A stretch of 64,000 bases of DNA. Source: Adhaeribacter swui. Lineage in GTDB: Bacteria > Bacteroidota > Bacteroidia > Cytophagales > Hymenobacteraceae. The stretch's first letter is position 1. The number at the start of each line of letters is the position of its first letter. Below, piece by piece: positions 1 to 8,549 of this stretch. The notes below the pieces were generated by a model, which made no database searches, was not told where the DNA came from, and saw only the letters and a list, made by a program, of their open reading frames with translations. The stretch covers positions 2,610,585 to 2,674,584 of the forward strand of contig NZ_CP055156.1 of assembly GCF_014217805.1 (NCBI RefSeq), given 5' to 3'. A program made the position numbers and the translations under genes.

Positions 1-191
1 CGGTTAACCCACACGTGCAGCAAAGCCAGCCCAAATAACACAAAAAGCACGCCGTGCGCCCAACCTACAACTTTTACCATTTCCGGAATACCCGCTAAAT
101 ATTTTAAAGGCATGGCAATGCCCAACAAAATTAAATACGAAATGCCTTCTATAATACCTATTATTCGAAACCGCTTCAGTGGTGTTTGCAT
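1..191 (-). CDS. DUF3817 family membrane protein (partial)
   Basis: Reading the minus strand from the ATG at 191 gives 63 codons that stay open to the window edge, starting MQTPLKRFRIIGIIEG. A hydrophobic stretch with an early RxxGxIEGxS motif, then MPLKYLAG and VGWAHGVLF, matches the start of the small DUF3817 integral membrane family (usually about 90-110 residues, three membrane segments, function unknown). The C-terminal part is outside the window. A TAnnTTTG promoter box lies 24 bases upstream of the start. A longer open frame on the same strand in another phase has no family features and is a shadow. Confidence 0.75.
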   Translation of the reverse strand, partial: MQTPLKRFRIIGIIEGISYLILLGIAMPLKYLAGIPEMVKVVGWAHGVLFVLFGLALLHVWVN

Positions 192-214
192 ATTTTAAAA
201 AATTATTACCGTTA

Positions 215-222
215 CAAAGGTA
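215..222 (-). promoter_or_regulatory. -7 box TACCTTTG for the DUF3817 gene
   Basis: Read on the minus strand this is TACCTTTG, a perfect match to the Bacteroidota sigma-A -7 consensus TAnnTTTG. It ends 24 bases before the ATG at 191. No convincing TTTG at the usual -33 distance is visible. Confidence 0.5.
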
Positions 223-287
223 GGCACGGTTAACCAAAAGAAAAATTCCGCCAAAAGTCTTACTTTTAAAGTTCACGCGCTGTTGTT

Positions 288-1169
288 ATGAAACTATCCT
301 GGATTTTTATCTTATCGCTTATTGGCTTATTCGTGCCCGAACAATTGCGGGCACAACAACAACCCTATCTGGTTGCTAAAACGAAAAAATTTAAAAAAAC
401 AGATAAATGGCAACTCCTTTGGGCCGATGAATTTAATACGTCCGGTAAGCCTAACCCGAAAAACTGGACTTTCGAGAAAGGTTTTGTCCGGAACCACGAA
501 GCGCAATGGTACCAACCCGAAAATGCCCGCTGCGAAAACGGTTTTTTAATTATCGAAGGCCGGCCCGAACAAAAAGCCAACTCCAACTACCAACCCAACA
601 GCCCGGATTGGCGCCGGAACCGCCAGACAGCCGCTTATACGTCGGCGAGTTTAACCACCCAGGGCTTACACCAATGGCAGTACGGCCGTTGGGAAATGCG
701 CGGTAAAATAAACATCAGCCCCGGCATGTGGCCCGCTTTCTGGACTTTAGGCACAGCGGGAGAGTGGCCAAAAAACGGCGAAATAGACATTATGGAATAT
801 TACCGCGATTCGTTGCTGGCCAACGTGGCCTGGGGTACGGCTAAACAATACCAGGCCAAATGGAGCACCACCAAAAAAGCCATTACATCTTTCCGGGATC
901 CTAACTGGGCTAGCAAGTTCCACGTGTGGCGCATGGACTGGGACGAAAAATATATTCGCCTGTACGTGGATGGATTGTTATTAAACCAGGTAGATCTTTC
1001 CAAAACCATTAACCAGGACGGTACTAACATAAACCCATTTCACCAACCGCATTATATGTTGCTGAACTTAGCTATTGGCGGAGAAAACGGTGGAGATCCT
1101 GCAAAAACTACTTTTCCCACGCGGTTCGAAGTAGACTACGTGCGGGTATACCAGAAGGTAAAACCGTAA
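288..1169 (+). CDS. Glycoside hydrolase family 16 beta-glucanase
   Basis: This is a secreted endo-beta-glucanase/laminarinase-type enzyme of 293 residues, the usual size for a single-domain GH16. Residues 1-22 form a signal peptide (hydrophobic core, then LRAQQ). The GH16 jelly-roll follows, with LLWADEFN near residue 43, GRWEMRGKI near 130 and the catalytic signature GEIDIMEY near residues 163-170. In that signature the first Glu is the nucleophile and the last Glu the acid/base. It ends in FEVDYVRVYQ, the typical last strand. No carbohydrate-binding module or type IX sorting domain is present, so Sec export to periplasm or surface is expected. Its substrate (laminarin, lichenan or other) cannot be read from the sequence. 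Confidence 0.93.
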   Translation: MKLSWIFILSLIGLFVPEQLRAQQQPYLVAKTKKFKKTDKWQLLWADEFNTSGKPNPKNWTFEKGFVRNHEAQWYQPENARCENGFLIIEGRPEQKANSNYQPNSPDWRRNRQTAAYTSASLTTQGLHQWQYGRWEMRGKINISPGMWPAFWTLGTAGEWPKNGEIDIMEYYRDSLLANVAWGTAKQYQAKWSTTKKAITSFRDPNWASKFHVWRMDWDEKYIRLYVDGLLLNQVDLSKTINQDGTNINPFHQPHYMLLNLAIGGENGGDPAKTTFPTRFEVDYVRVYQKVKP

Positions 1170-1383
1170 AAATTTTAAAAATTATTTAAATGGATAGTTT
1201 AACAACGGAGTTGCCCGAATTAAAAGATAATGAGCCAGCCGTAATTGGTTCGTCTCTTATTACCCGGACATAGCAGTTGGTATTATCGGTTTTATTAACC
1301 AAGAAGATTGGCGGCAGCGACAAATTTTAAAAATTTGCCTAATCAATCCTTTTAACGTTTGAGCGTATAATTTTTAAATTTCT

Positions 1384-2136
1384 CTATTCTCCGTCGGGCA
1401 AAACCAACTGCTGCACAAAGGTTACCATGCGCTCGTAGTGCGAACCTTTCCAGAATACCCGTAGACAACTCTGGCACTGATGAAATTCTTGAAAGTACAA
1501 TTTAGTTTTGGGCGGCAATTGCGCCAGTACAACTTCTTTCGGTACGGTTTGTAATAAACCATTGCACACCAAACAACGGGTAAACGGTTGCAGGTGAGGT
1601 AATAAGTTATAATAAGCCAATACTTCGGCGAGTTGCTTTTCGGAGTTTTGCGAACGCAACCAATACCCCCATTGCACGGTTTTTAACTTGAGCAGTCCTA
1701 AGTCGCGGGTAAGAATAACGCGGTTTTCAGCGGCGGCCCTGTCGGCAATGGTTTGGTCATCGTAGTTATTTTCGTAAATCGTATCGAAGCCCAGTAAACG
1801 CAAACTTTTAGCTAATTTGCCCAGGTGAACATCCAGGATAAATCGAATTGGTTCGGGCAAAGCTTTTCGTAATTCGGGCGCGTATGGCCAGTTTTTTAAA
1901 TTTTCTTGCGGATAAATCACTACCTCATCTGCAGCTTGCAACAAGTAATTAAAAGCTACAGGTTGCTCGTTTACCAGAATAACCGCCACTTCGGGGTGAG
2001 GTACGCCTAAAGCTTCTATGGCATCTTTAATGGCCGGATTACCGGTGAAGCAATACAAAATTTCTTTTTCTTTCTGCGCCTTCCATAAAAAATCGCGGAG
2101 CGCACTAAAAAACCGGAACCGGGCTGTTTTATCCAT
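1384..2136 (-). CDS. Mut7-C RNase domain protein with ubiquitin-like N-terminus
   Basis: The 250 residues form two domains. Residues 1-90 resemble the Mut7-C ubiquitin-like (ThiS/MoaD-like) fold, including VAVILVNEQPV and DEVVIYP. Residues 96-245 are the Mut7-C PIN-like RNase domain, with the acidic residues of FILDVHLGKLAKSLRLLGFD, IADRAAAENRVILTRD and a zinc ribbon of CLVC and CQSC pairs near residues 188 and 225. Proteins of this architecture are predicted RNases of unknown substrate. The gene stands alone, and its stop lies after an AT-palindrome-rich spacer. Confidence 0.88.
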   Translation of the reverse strand: MDKTARFRFFSALRDFLWKAQKEKEILYCFTGNPAIKDAIEALGVPHPEVAVILVNEQPVAFNYLLQAADEVVIYPQENLKNWPYAPELRKALPEPIRFILDVHLGKLAKSLRLLGFDTIYENNYDDQTIADRAAAENRVILTRDLGLLKLKTVQWGYWLRSQNSEKQLAEVLAYYNLLPHLQPFTRCLVCNGLLQTVPKEVVLAQLPPKTKLYFQEFHQCQSCLRVFWKGSHYERMVTFVQQLVLPDGE

Positions 2137-2255
2137 AAAGCTTATTACGGCAGGTTCCTAGTTTGGTAGCCAATTACACCATGGCCGATTTGCCCGCCGG
2201 TATATTTTAACTTAAGGCTTGACCCGCAGTAGAATTTTAAAAATTTAAAAAATAG

Positions 2256-3194
2256 CTATGCGGTAGTAACCAATTGCTTTTTATAATTGGGAATATTGGT
2301 GAGCAGCACCCCGATTAAAATAATAACTAAAGCGGCCACTTGTCCCGGCGTAATGCTTTCGGCAGCAAATAAGCCACCCAGCAACACCGCTACCACCGGG
2401 TTAATGTACGTATGGGTACTTACCAAAGCCGGCGGCCGCACCGAAATAAGCCAAACAAACGACAGGTAAGCTACTAAGGAGCCCATTACAATTAAAAAAG
2501 CAAGGCCGCCCCAGGCTTTAACAGAAACGGTAGCTACCGAAAAGCCCGACCATTCCGCAGTAAATAAACTAATGATAAAACTAACTACCCCGGCGGCCAT
2601 TAACTGCTCGGCCGTGGTCATTACGGTAGAGTCTTGCTGGTTATCGGTTCTTTTGGAAAGCAAAGAGCCCACCACCCATAAAACCGAACTGCCCAATAAA
2701 ACCAGGTAAGCCAATACGTGTTCTTCCGAAGCCGGCATGCCACTGGCTTTACCCGGTAAAACAAAAAACAAAATTACGCCCGTAAACCCAATAACTAATC
2801 CGCCAATAATAAGCTTGTGCGAAAAGTAAGTAGACCAGCATTTTTTATCTAACAAAACAAACCAGAATGGCTCCGTCGCAATTAAAATAGCCGCGCTGCC
2901 CGAACTAATATATTGTTCGGCCCAGGTTACTAAGCCCGAGCCTCCCACCAGCATTAAAGTGCCGCAAACGGCATTTAAGCTTAAATTACGGACGGATGGT
3001 ACCGATTCGCCTTTAAGCAAACACCAGATAAACAAAATAACGCCAGCCGTTAAAAAGCGCATAAACGACAAAATAAACGGCGGAATGCCATCCAGTCCGA
3101 AAACAATGGCCAGGTACGTAGACCCCCACACCAGGTAAATATTCGCGAAAGCCAGCCATACCAGCCAACGCGGCGCTTCAGCAGTTTTATGCAT
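2256..3194 (-). CDS. EamA/DMT family transporter
   Basis: This is a 312-residue inner-membrane protein with about ten membrane segments in two EamA repeats. It opens with WLAFANIYLVWGSTYLAIVFG, the hallmark of YedA/RhaT-like drug/metabolite transporters, and the second repeat has PALVSTHTYINPVVAVLLGG. It probably exports a metabolite or amino acid; the substrate is unknown. It is divergent from the CGNR-like regulator gene starting at 3423, a common arrangement for a regulated exporter, so control by that neighbour is a reasonable inference. Confidence 0.9.
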   Translation of the reverse strand: MHKTAEAPRWLVWLAFANIYLVWGSTYLAIVFGLDGIPPFILSFMRFLTAGVILFIWCLLKGESVPSVRNLSLNAVCGTLMLVGGSGLVTWAEQYISSGSAAILIATEPFWFVLLDKKCWSTYFSHKLIIGGLVIGFTGVILFFVLPGKASGMPASEEHVLAYLVLLGSSVLWVVGSLLSKRTDNQQDSTVMTTAEQLMAAGVVSFIISLFTAEWSGFSVATVSVKAWGGLAFLIVMGSLVAYLSFVWLISVRPPALVSTHTYINPVVAVLLGGLFAAESITPGQVAALVIILIGVLLTNIPNYKKQLVTTA

Positions 3195-3422
3195 GGTATT
3201 ATTTATTTAGGGTGAGTTGTTTTATTAATTTGAAAAATGAATGACTCCCGTGATACGTTTCGGGTTGCATCTTACCGGCAAACTGGCTTTTGAAACTGTG
3301 ATCACTGGTAAATTTTAATTTTTTAAAATTTTAATTTTTTGATCTTGTTTTTACTACTTAAAATTGGTTTGAACGTAATAATATTTGAATTGTTACTAGC
3401 TAAATAAATTTTATTCGTTAGA

Positions 3423-4058
3423 ATGGCGCACCAAAATACCATAGAAACCATACCGTTTGATGGGGGAGTACTCTGCCTGGATTTTGTAAATACTGTGCGA
3501 AACCGGAAAGTACCGCGCGTGCATAATTACTTTGCGAGCTATGCTAATTTTTTAATTTGGTGCCGTCGGGTAGCTATTTTGCCTGTAAGCGTATTAGATG
3601 ATTTGCAGGAATATAGTTCTCAAAACCCTGTAGAAGCAGAAGCAGCTTTGCAGCAGATTGTAGCAGTTCGGGAGAATTTGTACCTGCTTTTTTCGGCTAT
3701 TGCCGCCGAGCGGGTGCCGACTAATGCGGTTACCGCTACTTTTAACCAGAATTTATCGAATGCCATGGGGCAGGTCTTTCTGGCTTGGCAGAACACTATT
3801 TTTAGCTTTCAATTGCAGGCAAAAGAAAAAGAACTTACCGGTCCGGTAAAGTTAATTCTGTACTCGGCCTACCAAACCTTATTACGCGAAGACCGGAGAA
3901 GAATAAAAGAATGTGCCGAATGTGGGTGGTTGTTTTTAGACAAAACCAAGAACGGTAAACGCCAATGGTGCAATCCCATTTACTGCGGCAGCACGTCTAA
4001 ATCGCGCCGGTATTACCACCGGCAAAAAGAAAAAGAACAAAATTCCGGCGAAGCTTAA
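3423..4058 (+). CDS. CGNR zinc-finger (ABATE-type) transcriptional regulator, divergent motif
   Basis: The 211 residues match the two-part CGNR family. The N-terminal ABATE stress-sensing domain starts with PFDGGVLCLDFVNT near residue 13. The C-terminal zinc finger has ECAECGWLF and WCNPIYCGS near residues 162-186, followed by a basic RRYYHRQKEK tail. Members are predicted DNA-binding regulators of stress and export genes. All four zinc cysteines are present, but the family's Cys-Gly-Asn-Arg signature reads Cys-Gly-Ser-Thr here, so the residues that usually contact DNA differ. It is divergent from the EamA transporter gene, with a 228-base AT-rich spacer between them. Confidence 0.85.
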   Translation: MAHQNTIETIPFDGGVLCLDFVNTVRNRKVPRVHNYFASYANFLIWCRRVAILPVSVLDDLQEYSSQNPVEAEAALQQIVAVRENLYLLFSAIAAERVPTNAVTATFNQNLSNAMGQVFLAWQNTIFSFQLQAKEKELTGPVKLILYSAYQTLLREDRRRIKECAECGWLFLDKTKNGKRQWCNPIYCGSTSKSRRYYHRQKEKEQNSGEA

Positions 4059-4118
4059 AGGCTTAAAAATTAATTTGTTTAAGTAATGGTGGGAGTGTTT
4101 ACCCTTCCGCCTGCGGCA

Positions 4119-4140
4119 CCTTCCCTAAAAACAGGGAAGG
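4119..4140 (+). repeat. Perfect 8-bp stem-loop downstream of CGNR gene
   Basis: CCTTCCCT (4119-4126) pairs perfectly with AGGGAAGG (4133-4140) across a six-base loop. No T-run follows, so it is a dispersed hairpin or weak terminator rather than a classical intrinsic terminator. The surrounding pyrimidine-rich text resembles the repeat at 14243 and 18871. Confidence 0.5.
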
Positions 4141-4415
4141 AGATGCGGGTATCTTGGTAATTTAAGAATATCGAAATGTTTGTTACTTGTTGATTGATAA
4201 TTGTTTTGGTAGTTGCTTGCATCTGGTTACAGTATTTGTCCTGAATTTTTAAATTTTAAAAATTTAAATTTTGACTACACATTCCTGTGCTGGCACAAGT
4301 ATCTCGCTCATGTCTAAACATCGGGTAGCCCTCTGGCCGGGCGAACCGATAAACTTATATGGTAAAGGTGCTACAAATAATTTCCAACCGGCTAGAAGCT
4401 GGGTGATAAGCATCA

Positions 4416-4432
4416 CGAACGTGGACGCTCGC
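4416..4432 (-). repeat. Short dispersed repeat, 17 bp, copy 1
   Basis: The minus strand reads GCGAGCGTCCACGTTCG, identical at 16 of 17 positions to 61640-61656 inside the susD-doxX spacer. Both copies sit in intergenic DNA rich in small hairpins, so this is probably one unit of a REP-like family. Confidence 0.5.
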
Positions 4433-4621
4433 AATAGAATTTGGTTAAAACAGAATTCCAAGGCGCTGCTATCGCCAGCCGGTAAGGCAATTCGTAATTT
4501 ATACAACGGTATATTGATAAATGGTAATCAGTAGGTAGTACAGGGTACCTGTAAAAACCCTATATTTACCTTAGTGCCTAAGTCTAAAACCTCGGCTGGC
4601 AAGCTTTTTAACTTTATTCCC

Positions 4622-5968
<1,347 letters not shown>

Positions 5969-6101
5969 GGGGAAGTGGAGGTAGCAGAGGTAGCAGGTAG
6001 ATAGAAGAACTATTCCGTTTATACAGTATTATAATAGCAGATATGTGGAGTAAGGAATAATATATAGTGCGGATAACTGGAGTGGTTCTGTTTATCTGCT
6101 T

Positions 6102-6110
6102 GTTATGTGC
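6102..6110 (+). other. Integron-type recombination boundary (5' edge of cassette 1)
   Basis: GTTATGTGC here is the exact reverse complement of GCACATAAC at 6493-6501, just after the next gene. In integron arrays, the base string at the start of a cassette pairs with the first arm of that cassette's own attC site, which is exactly this arrangement. The preceding GCGGATAAC...GTTTATCTGC pairing (about 6069-6100) may be the end of an older attC. Confidence 0.5.
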
Positions 6111-6124
6111 CATTAATATAAAAA

Positions 6125-6490
6125 ATGAAATTACCATTAGAATATAGATGGCTCAAAGCCCATGATTTCAAATTATTCACTCCCTGGTGTTTGATTGACC
6201 CAATGGATTCAGATGGTTTAAGGCAGGAATATAAAAGTGAAACAGGAAAAGATATTCTGCCTTTCGCAAGAAGACAGGATAATGACGACTTGGCTGGGTT
6301 TGAGATAATTGATTCTGTTGTTCAAAGCAAAGTGATAACAGTTCATTTACCGTGGACAGGAAAACGGGAAAGAGAAGGCTGGCCAAGGACTAAAAATTCA
6401 ACCGACTTACTGAATTGTTTAAATGAAGTTGCAATTCCTGATACTAGAGATTGGATGACAGAAGAAGAACTTGAAGACTTAGAAAAATAA
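6125..6490 (+). CDS. Hypothetical protein in cassette 1
   Basis: I do not recognise this 121-residue protein. It has no signal peptide or membrane segment and is acidic at the end (TEEELEDLEK). Aromatic and proline-rich strings such as KLFTPWCLIDPMDSDG and TVHLPWTGKRER suggest a compact cytoplasmic fold. Codon choice differs from neighbouring genes, with frequent AGA/AGG arginine codons where the surrounding genes favour CGG/CGC. The gene fills the space between the 6102 boundary and an attC-like palindrome at 6493-6561, so it is best read as a captured integron-type cassette gene. Confidence 0.65.
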   Translation: MKLPLEYRWLKAHDFKLFTPWCLIDPMDSDGLRQEYKSETGKDILPFARRQDNDDLAGFEIIDSVVQSKVITVHLPWTGKREREGWPRTKNSTDLLNCLNEVAIPDTRDWMTEEELEDLEK

Positions 6491-6492
6491 CA

Positions 6493-6561
6493 GCACATAA
6501 CATCACCTAAACATCATCTCCAGCCGATGGCTGTCGCCGCCGTTTAGCTTAACCATTAGCC
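6493..6561 (+). other. attC-like site of cassette 1
   Basis: This 69-bp imperfect palindrome begins three bases after the stop codon. The outer arm GCACATAAC mirrors the cassette's left boundary at 6102. Internal arms CTAAAC and GTTTAG pair, and a central CAGCC-GAT-GGCTG hairpin tips the structure. The terminal arm reads ATTAGCC where GTTRRRY would be expected, and TTAGCC pairs with GGCTAA at the end of the next cassette. Confidence 0.6.
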
Positions 6562-6573
6562 AAAATTTAAAAC

Positions 6574-7332
6574 ATGAAGAAAATCCTGCCTTTGCTGTTA
6601 CTGACATTCATATTTAGCTGCAGCAGCAAACCAGATGAGACTGCATTGGCTGAAGAAAATATTCAAGTAAGCAGCCAAACTGAAAAACCAACTGAAGAAA
6701 AGGAAATAGCGGGTGTTAAGTACTCGATTGCAAAGGCGACAAAAGCAGATTTTGATAGGGCTAAAAAGGCAAGTTCAAACCTGCTGACGCCAGACACTCT
6801 TAATTCACGAAAGAAAAACGGTGTGATAGAAGTCTTGACAAACGGAAACTGGAAACCTCTAACCGCGTTCAAAGACACATTGAACAGCCCCGAATCCGAT
6901 GATGATGAAATCAGGGAATATAAGTATGCGGGGCAGATAAAGTCAATCAATAAATTTCTTGTAGAAGGTTACTTCTGGGAGCATTATGAATGCTATCTGG
7001 TTGACAAAGCAACAGGCAGAATAGATACGACTTGGACTAAGCCTTATATCTCACCCGATAAGAAGTTGCTCGCCAGTCTTTCCATGCCATACGGACTAGA
7101 AGGGCCGCCACTTGGAATTCAGATATTCAAGATAGAGGGCAATGGACAGAACCTAGCAAAGTTCATTGAGATAAATCAGCAAGAATGGTCACCTTGTGAT
7201 TTCTACTGGGAATCGCCAAGTTCGATTGTAATCCAGATTCTGCCTGTGGAGAGAGTGCTAGAAATAAATGGCATTCCCAAGCAAGAAGATTATACCTACA
7301 TAAGGCTAAAAATACAGAAAAACTTTGGCTAA
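6574..7332 (+). CDS. Hypothetical lipoprotein in cassette 2
   Basis: This 252-residue protein has a lipoprotein signal, MKKILPLLLLTFIFSCSSK, with the lipobox Cys at residue 16, followed by a low-complexity Glu/Thr-rich linker to about residue 45. The rest is an apparently globular domain with WEHYECYLVDKATGRIDTTW and EWSPCDFYWESPSSI. I do not recognise a family. The stop codon lies inside the first arm of the attC-like site at 7327-7395. As in cassette 1, AGA/AGG arginine codons are common, in contrast to flanking genes. Confidence 0.7.
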   Translation: MKKILPLLLLTFIFSCSSKPDETALAEENIQVSSQTEKPTEEKEIAGVKYSIAKATKADFDRAKKASSNLLTPDTLNSRKKNGVIEVLTNGNWKPLTAFKDTLNSPESDDDEIREYKYAGQIKSINKFLVEGYFWEHYECYLVDKATGRIDTTWTKPYISPDKKLLASLSMPYGLEGPPLGIQIFKIEGNGQNLAKFIEINQQEWSPCDFYWESPSSIVIQILPVERVLEINGIPKQEDYTYIRLKIQKNFG

Positions 7333-7395
7333 CAAGGTGCATAAGCCATGCTACGGCCGACGGCCTTGCACGCCTCATGCACGAGACCGTTAGGC
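7327..7395 (+). other. attC-like site of cassette 2
   Basis: This site is 69 bp, the same length as the one at 6493. It opens with GGCTAAC and closes with GTTAGGC, a perfect fit to the integron core consensus GTTRRRY. The inner arms GTGCATAAGCC and CGCCTCATGCAC pair with few mismatches, with GGCCGACGGCC at the tip. The strict GTTRRRY and the boundary match TTAGCC (6556)/GGCTAA (7327) are the main evidence. Confidence 0.65.
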
Positions 7396-7451
7396 TGAGA
7401 ATCAGTTAAAACAGCACTAAAGTCTCATACTTACAATTAAAAAGTTCTAAC

Positions 7452-8015
7452 ATGCATGCTTTGTATAACTGCATATCGCAATACCATCCTATTTCTATAG
7501 ATGCGTGGGAGGCACTAGCCAAAGCATTAACACGGGTGGAGTTGCCCCGGAATGCCTTTTTAATCCAAGAAGGGATGGTGTGCCATAATTTGTACTTTCT
7601 GGAACAAGGGTGCTTGCGGGGTTATTACAACCTGGATGGCAAGGAAATTACCTATTGGTTTGGCTTCGAGAATAATTTTATTACTTCTTTTTATAGCTTT
7701 ATTTCCCGCAAGCCGGGCGTAGAAAACATCCAGATTTTAGAAGATGCCACCTTATGGGGAATCAGCTACCAAGCTTTAAACCAGTTATTCGATTTTTATC
7801 CGGACCTGGAACGACTGGTGCGGATTATAAATGAGCAATATTACATCCGGCTGGAAGAGCGGTTAATGGGCATGCAATTTAAAACGGCCCGGGAGCGGTA
7901 TGAACAGCTACTGGAAACTGCGCCCCACATCTTGCAAAGAGTCTCCCTCGGGCAAATAGCTTCTTACCTGGGTATTAGTCAGGAAACACTGAGCCGCATC
8001 AGAAGCCAAGTTTAA
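7452..8015 (+). CDS. Crp/Fnr family transcriptional regulator
   Basis: This 187-residue protein has an N-terminal cyclic-nucleotide-binding beta-roll (residues 15-115; NAFLIQEGMVCHNLYFLEQGCLRGY) and a C-terminal winged helix-turn-helix (LGQIASYLGISQETLSRIRSQV at the very end). It belongs to the Bacteroidota Crp/Fnr branch, which lacks Fe-S cysteines and usually has no cAMP-specific residues, so the ligand is unknown. A perfect inverted repeat at 8027-8044, just downstream and in front of the yiaA-like gene, is a plausible binding site. Confidence 0.92.
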   Translation: MHALYNCISQYHPISIDAWEALAKALTRVELPRNAFLIQEGMVCHNLYFLEQGCLRGYYNLDGKEITYWFGFENNFITSFYSFISRKPGVENIQILEDATLWGISYQALNQLFDFYPDLERLVRIINEQYYIRLEERLMGMQFKTARERYEQLLETAPHILQRVSLGQIASYLGISQETLSRIRSQV

Positions 8016-8026
8016 ATATTTTCCTT

Positions 8027-8044
8027 TTTTGATATTTGTCAAAA
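8027..8044. promoter_or_regulatory. Crp/Fnr-type operator TTTTGA-N6-TCAAAA
   Basis: These are perfect 6-bp arms separated by six bases, directly after the Crp/Fnr gene and 21 bases upstream of the -7 box at 8065. The symmetry and length fit a Crp/Fnr dimer site. Occupancy here could activate or repress the downstream yiaA-like and esterase genes. Confidence 0.5.
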
Positions 8045-8064
8045 GATAAAAACGGGCACCACTA

Positions 8065-8072
8065 TACCTTTG
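8065..8072 (+). promoter_or_regulatory. -7 box TACCTTTG for the yiaA-like gene
   Basis: This is a perfect TAnnTTTG box 25 bases before the ATG at 8098. A TTTG at 8035-8038, inside the palindrome, could serve as the -33 element, though the spacing is longer than usual. Confidence 0.5.
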
Positions 8073-8097
8073 ATTCATCATTTAAACAATAACAAAA

Positions 8098-8517
8098 ATG
8101 AATCAGAAACCATCTGCTGCTTTTATTACCGCCTCTTGGGCTACTTTACTTACAGGCATTACCGCCTACGTTATCGGGCTCTGGAATGCCGACATGTTAC
8201 TTAACGAAAAGGGTTATTATTTTACCGTGCTCATGTACGGTTTGTTCTCGGCCATCTCGCTCCAAAAAAGTGTGCGCGACCAACTGGACGGAATTCCGGT
8301 TACCAGTATTTACTCCGGTCTGAGCTGGTTTTCTACTATTCTGGCCATCGTGCTTCTCACCGTGGGACTATGGAATGCCGATTTACTTTTAAGCGAAAAA
8401 GGTTTTTACGCCATGTCGTTTTTGCTCAGCCTTTTTGCGGCCATTGCGGTACAGAAAAATACCCGCGATGGTTTAGCCAGAGAACTGCCCCTTAAAAATA
8501 ACCCACAGATACCTTAA
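8098..8517 (+). CDS. YiaA/YiaB-type inner membrane protein
   Basis: This 139-residue protein carries two copies of the YiaAB repeat. [20 protein letters not shown] near residue 20 and [16 protein letters not shown] near residue 90 are clearly homologous, and each repeat supplies two membrane helices. In other bacteria the family is linked to stress tolerance, but no mechanism is known. It lies between a Crp/Fnr gene with its putative operator and an esterase gene on the same strand. Confidence 0.9.
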   Translation: MNQKPSAAFITASWATLLTGITAYVIGLWNADMLLNEKGYYFTVLMYGLFSAISLQKSVRDQLDGIPVTSIYSGLSWFSTILAIVLLTVGLWNADLLLSEKGFYAMSFLLSLFAAIAVQKNTRDGLARELPLKNNPQIP

Positions 8518-8549
8518 TGGCGTAACAGGCTTTGGGCTTAATTTTAAAA

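Larger units (their letters stand above)
4059..4621. other. Repeat-bearing spacer
   Basis: I see no convincing gene here. It holds a perfect 8-bp hairpin at 4119-4140 (CCTTCCCT/AGGGAAGG), an AT-palindrome at about 4245-4272, and a degenerate copy of a hairpin repeat at about 4300-4432 whose end also occurs at 61640. An open frame on each strand across the repeat is not gene-like. Confidence 0.5.

Noticed and set aside
4-276. 90-codon minus-strand open frame at the left edge
   Set aside because: It overlaps the DUF3817 fragment in another phase and shows no family features, so it is a shadow frame.
1190-1330. Short open frame MDSLTTELPELKD... continued in another frame
   Set aside because: It could be a gene fragment with a frameshift, but it is too short and has no homology I recognise.
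4264-4534. Open frames on both strands after the CGNR gene
   Set aside because: They fall in a hairpin repeat, code on both strands and lack a plausible product.
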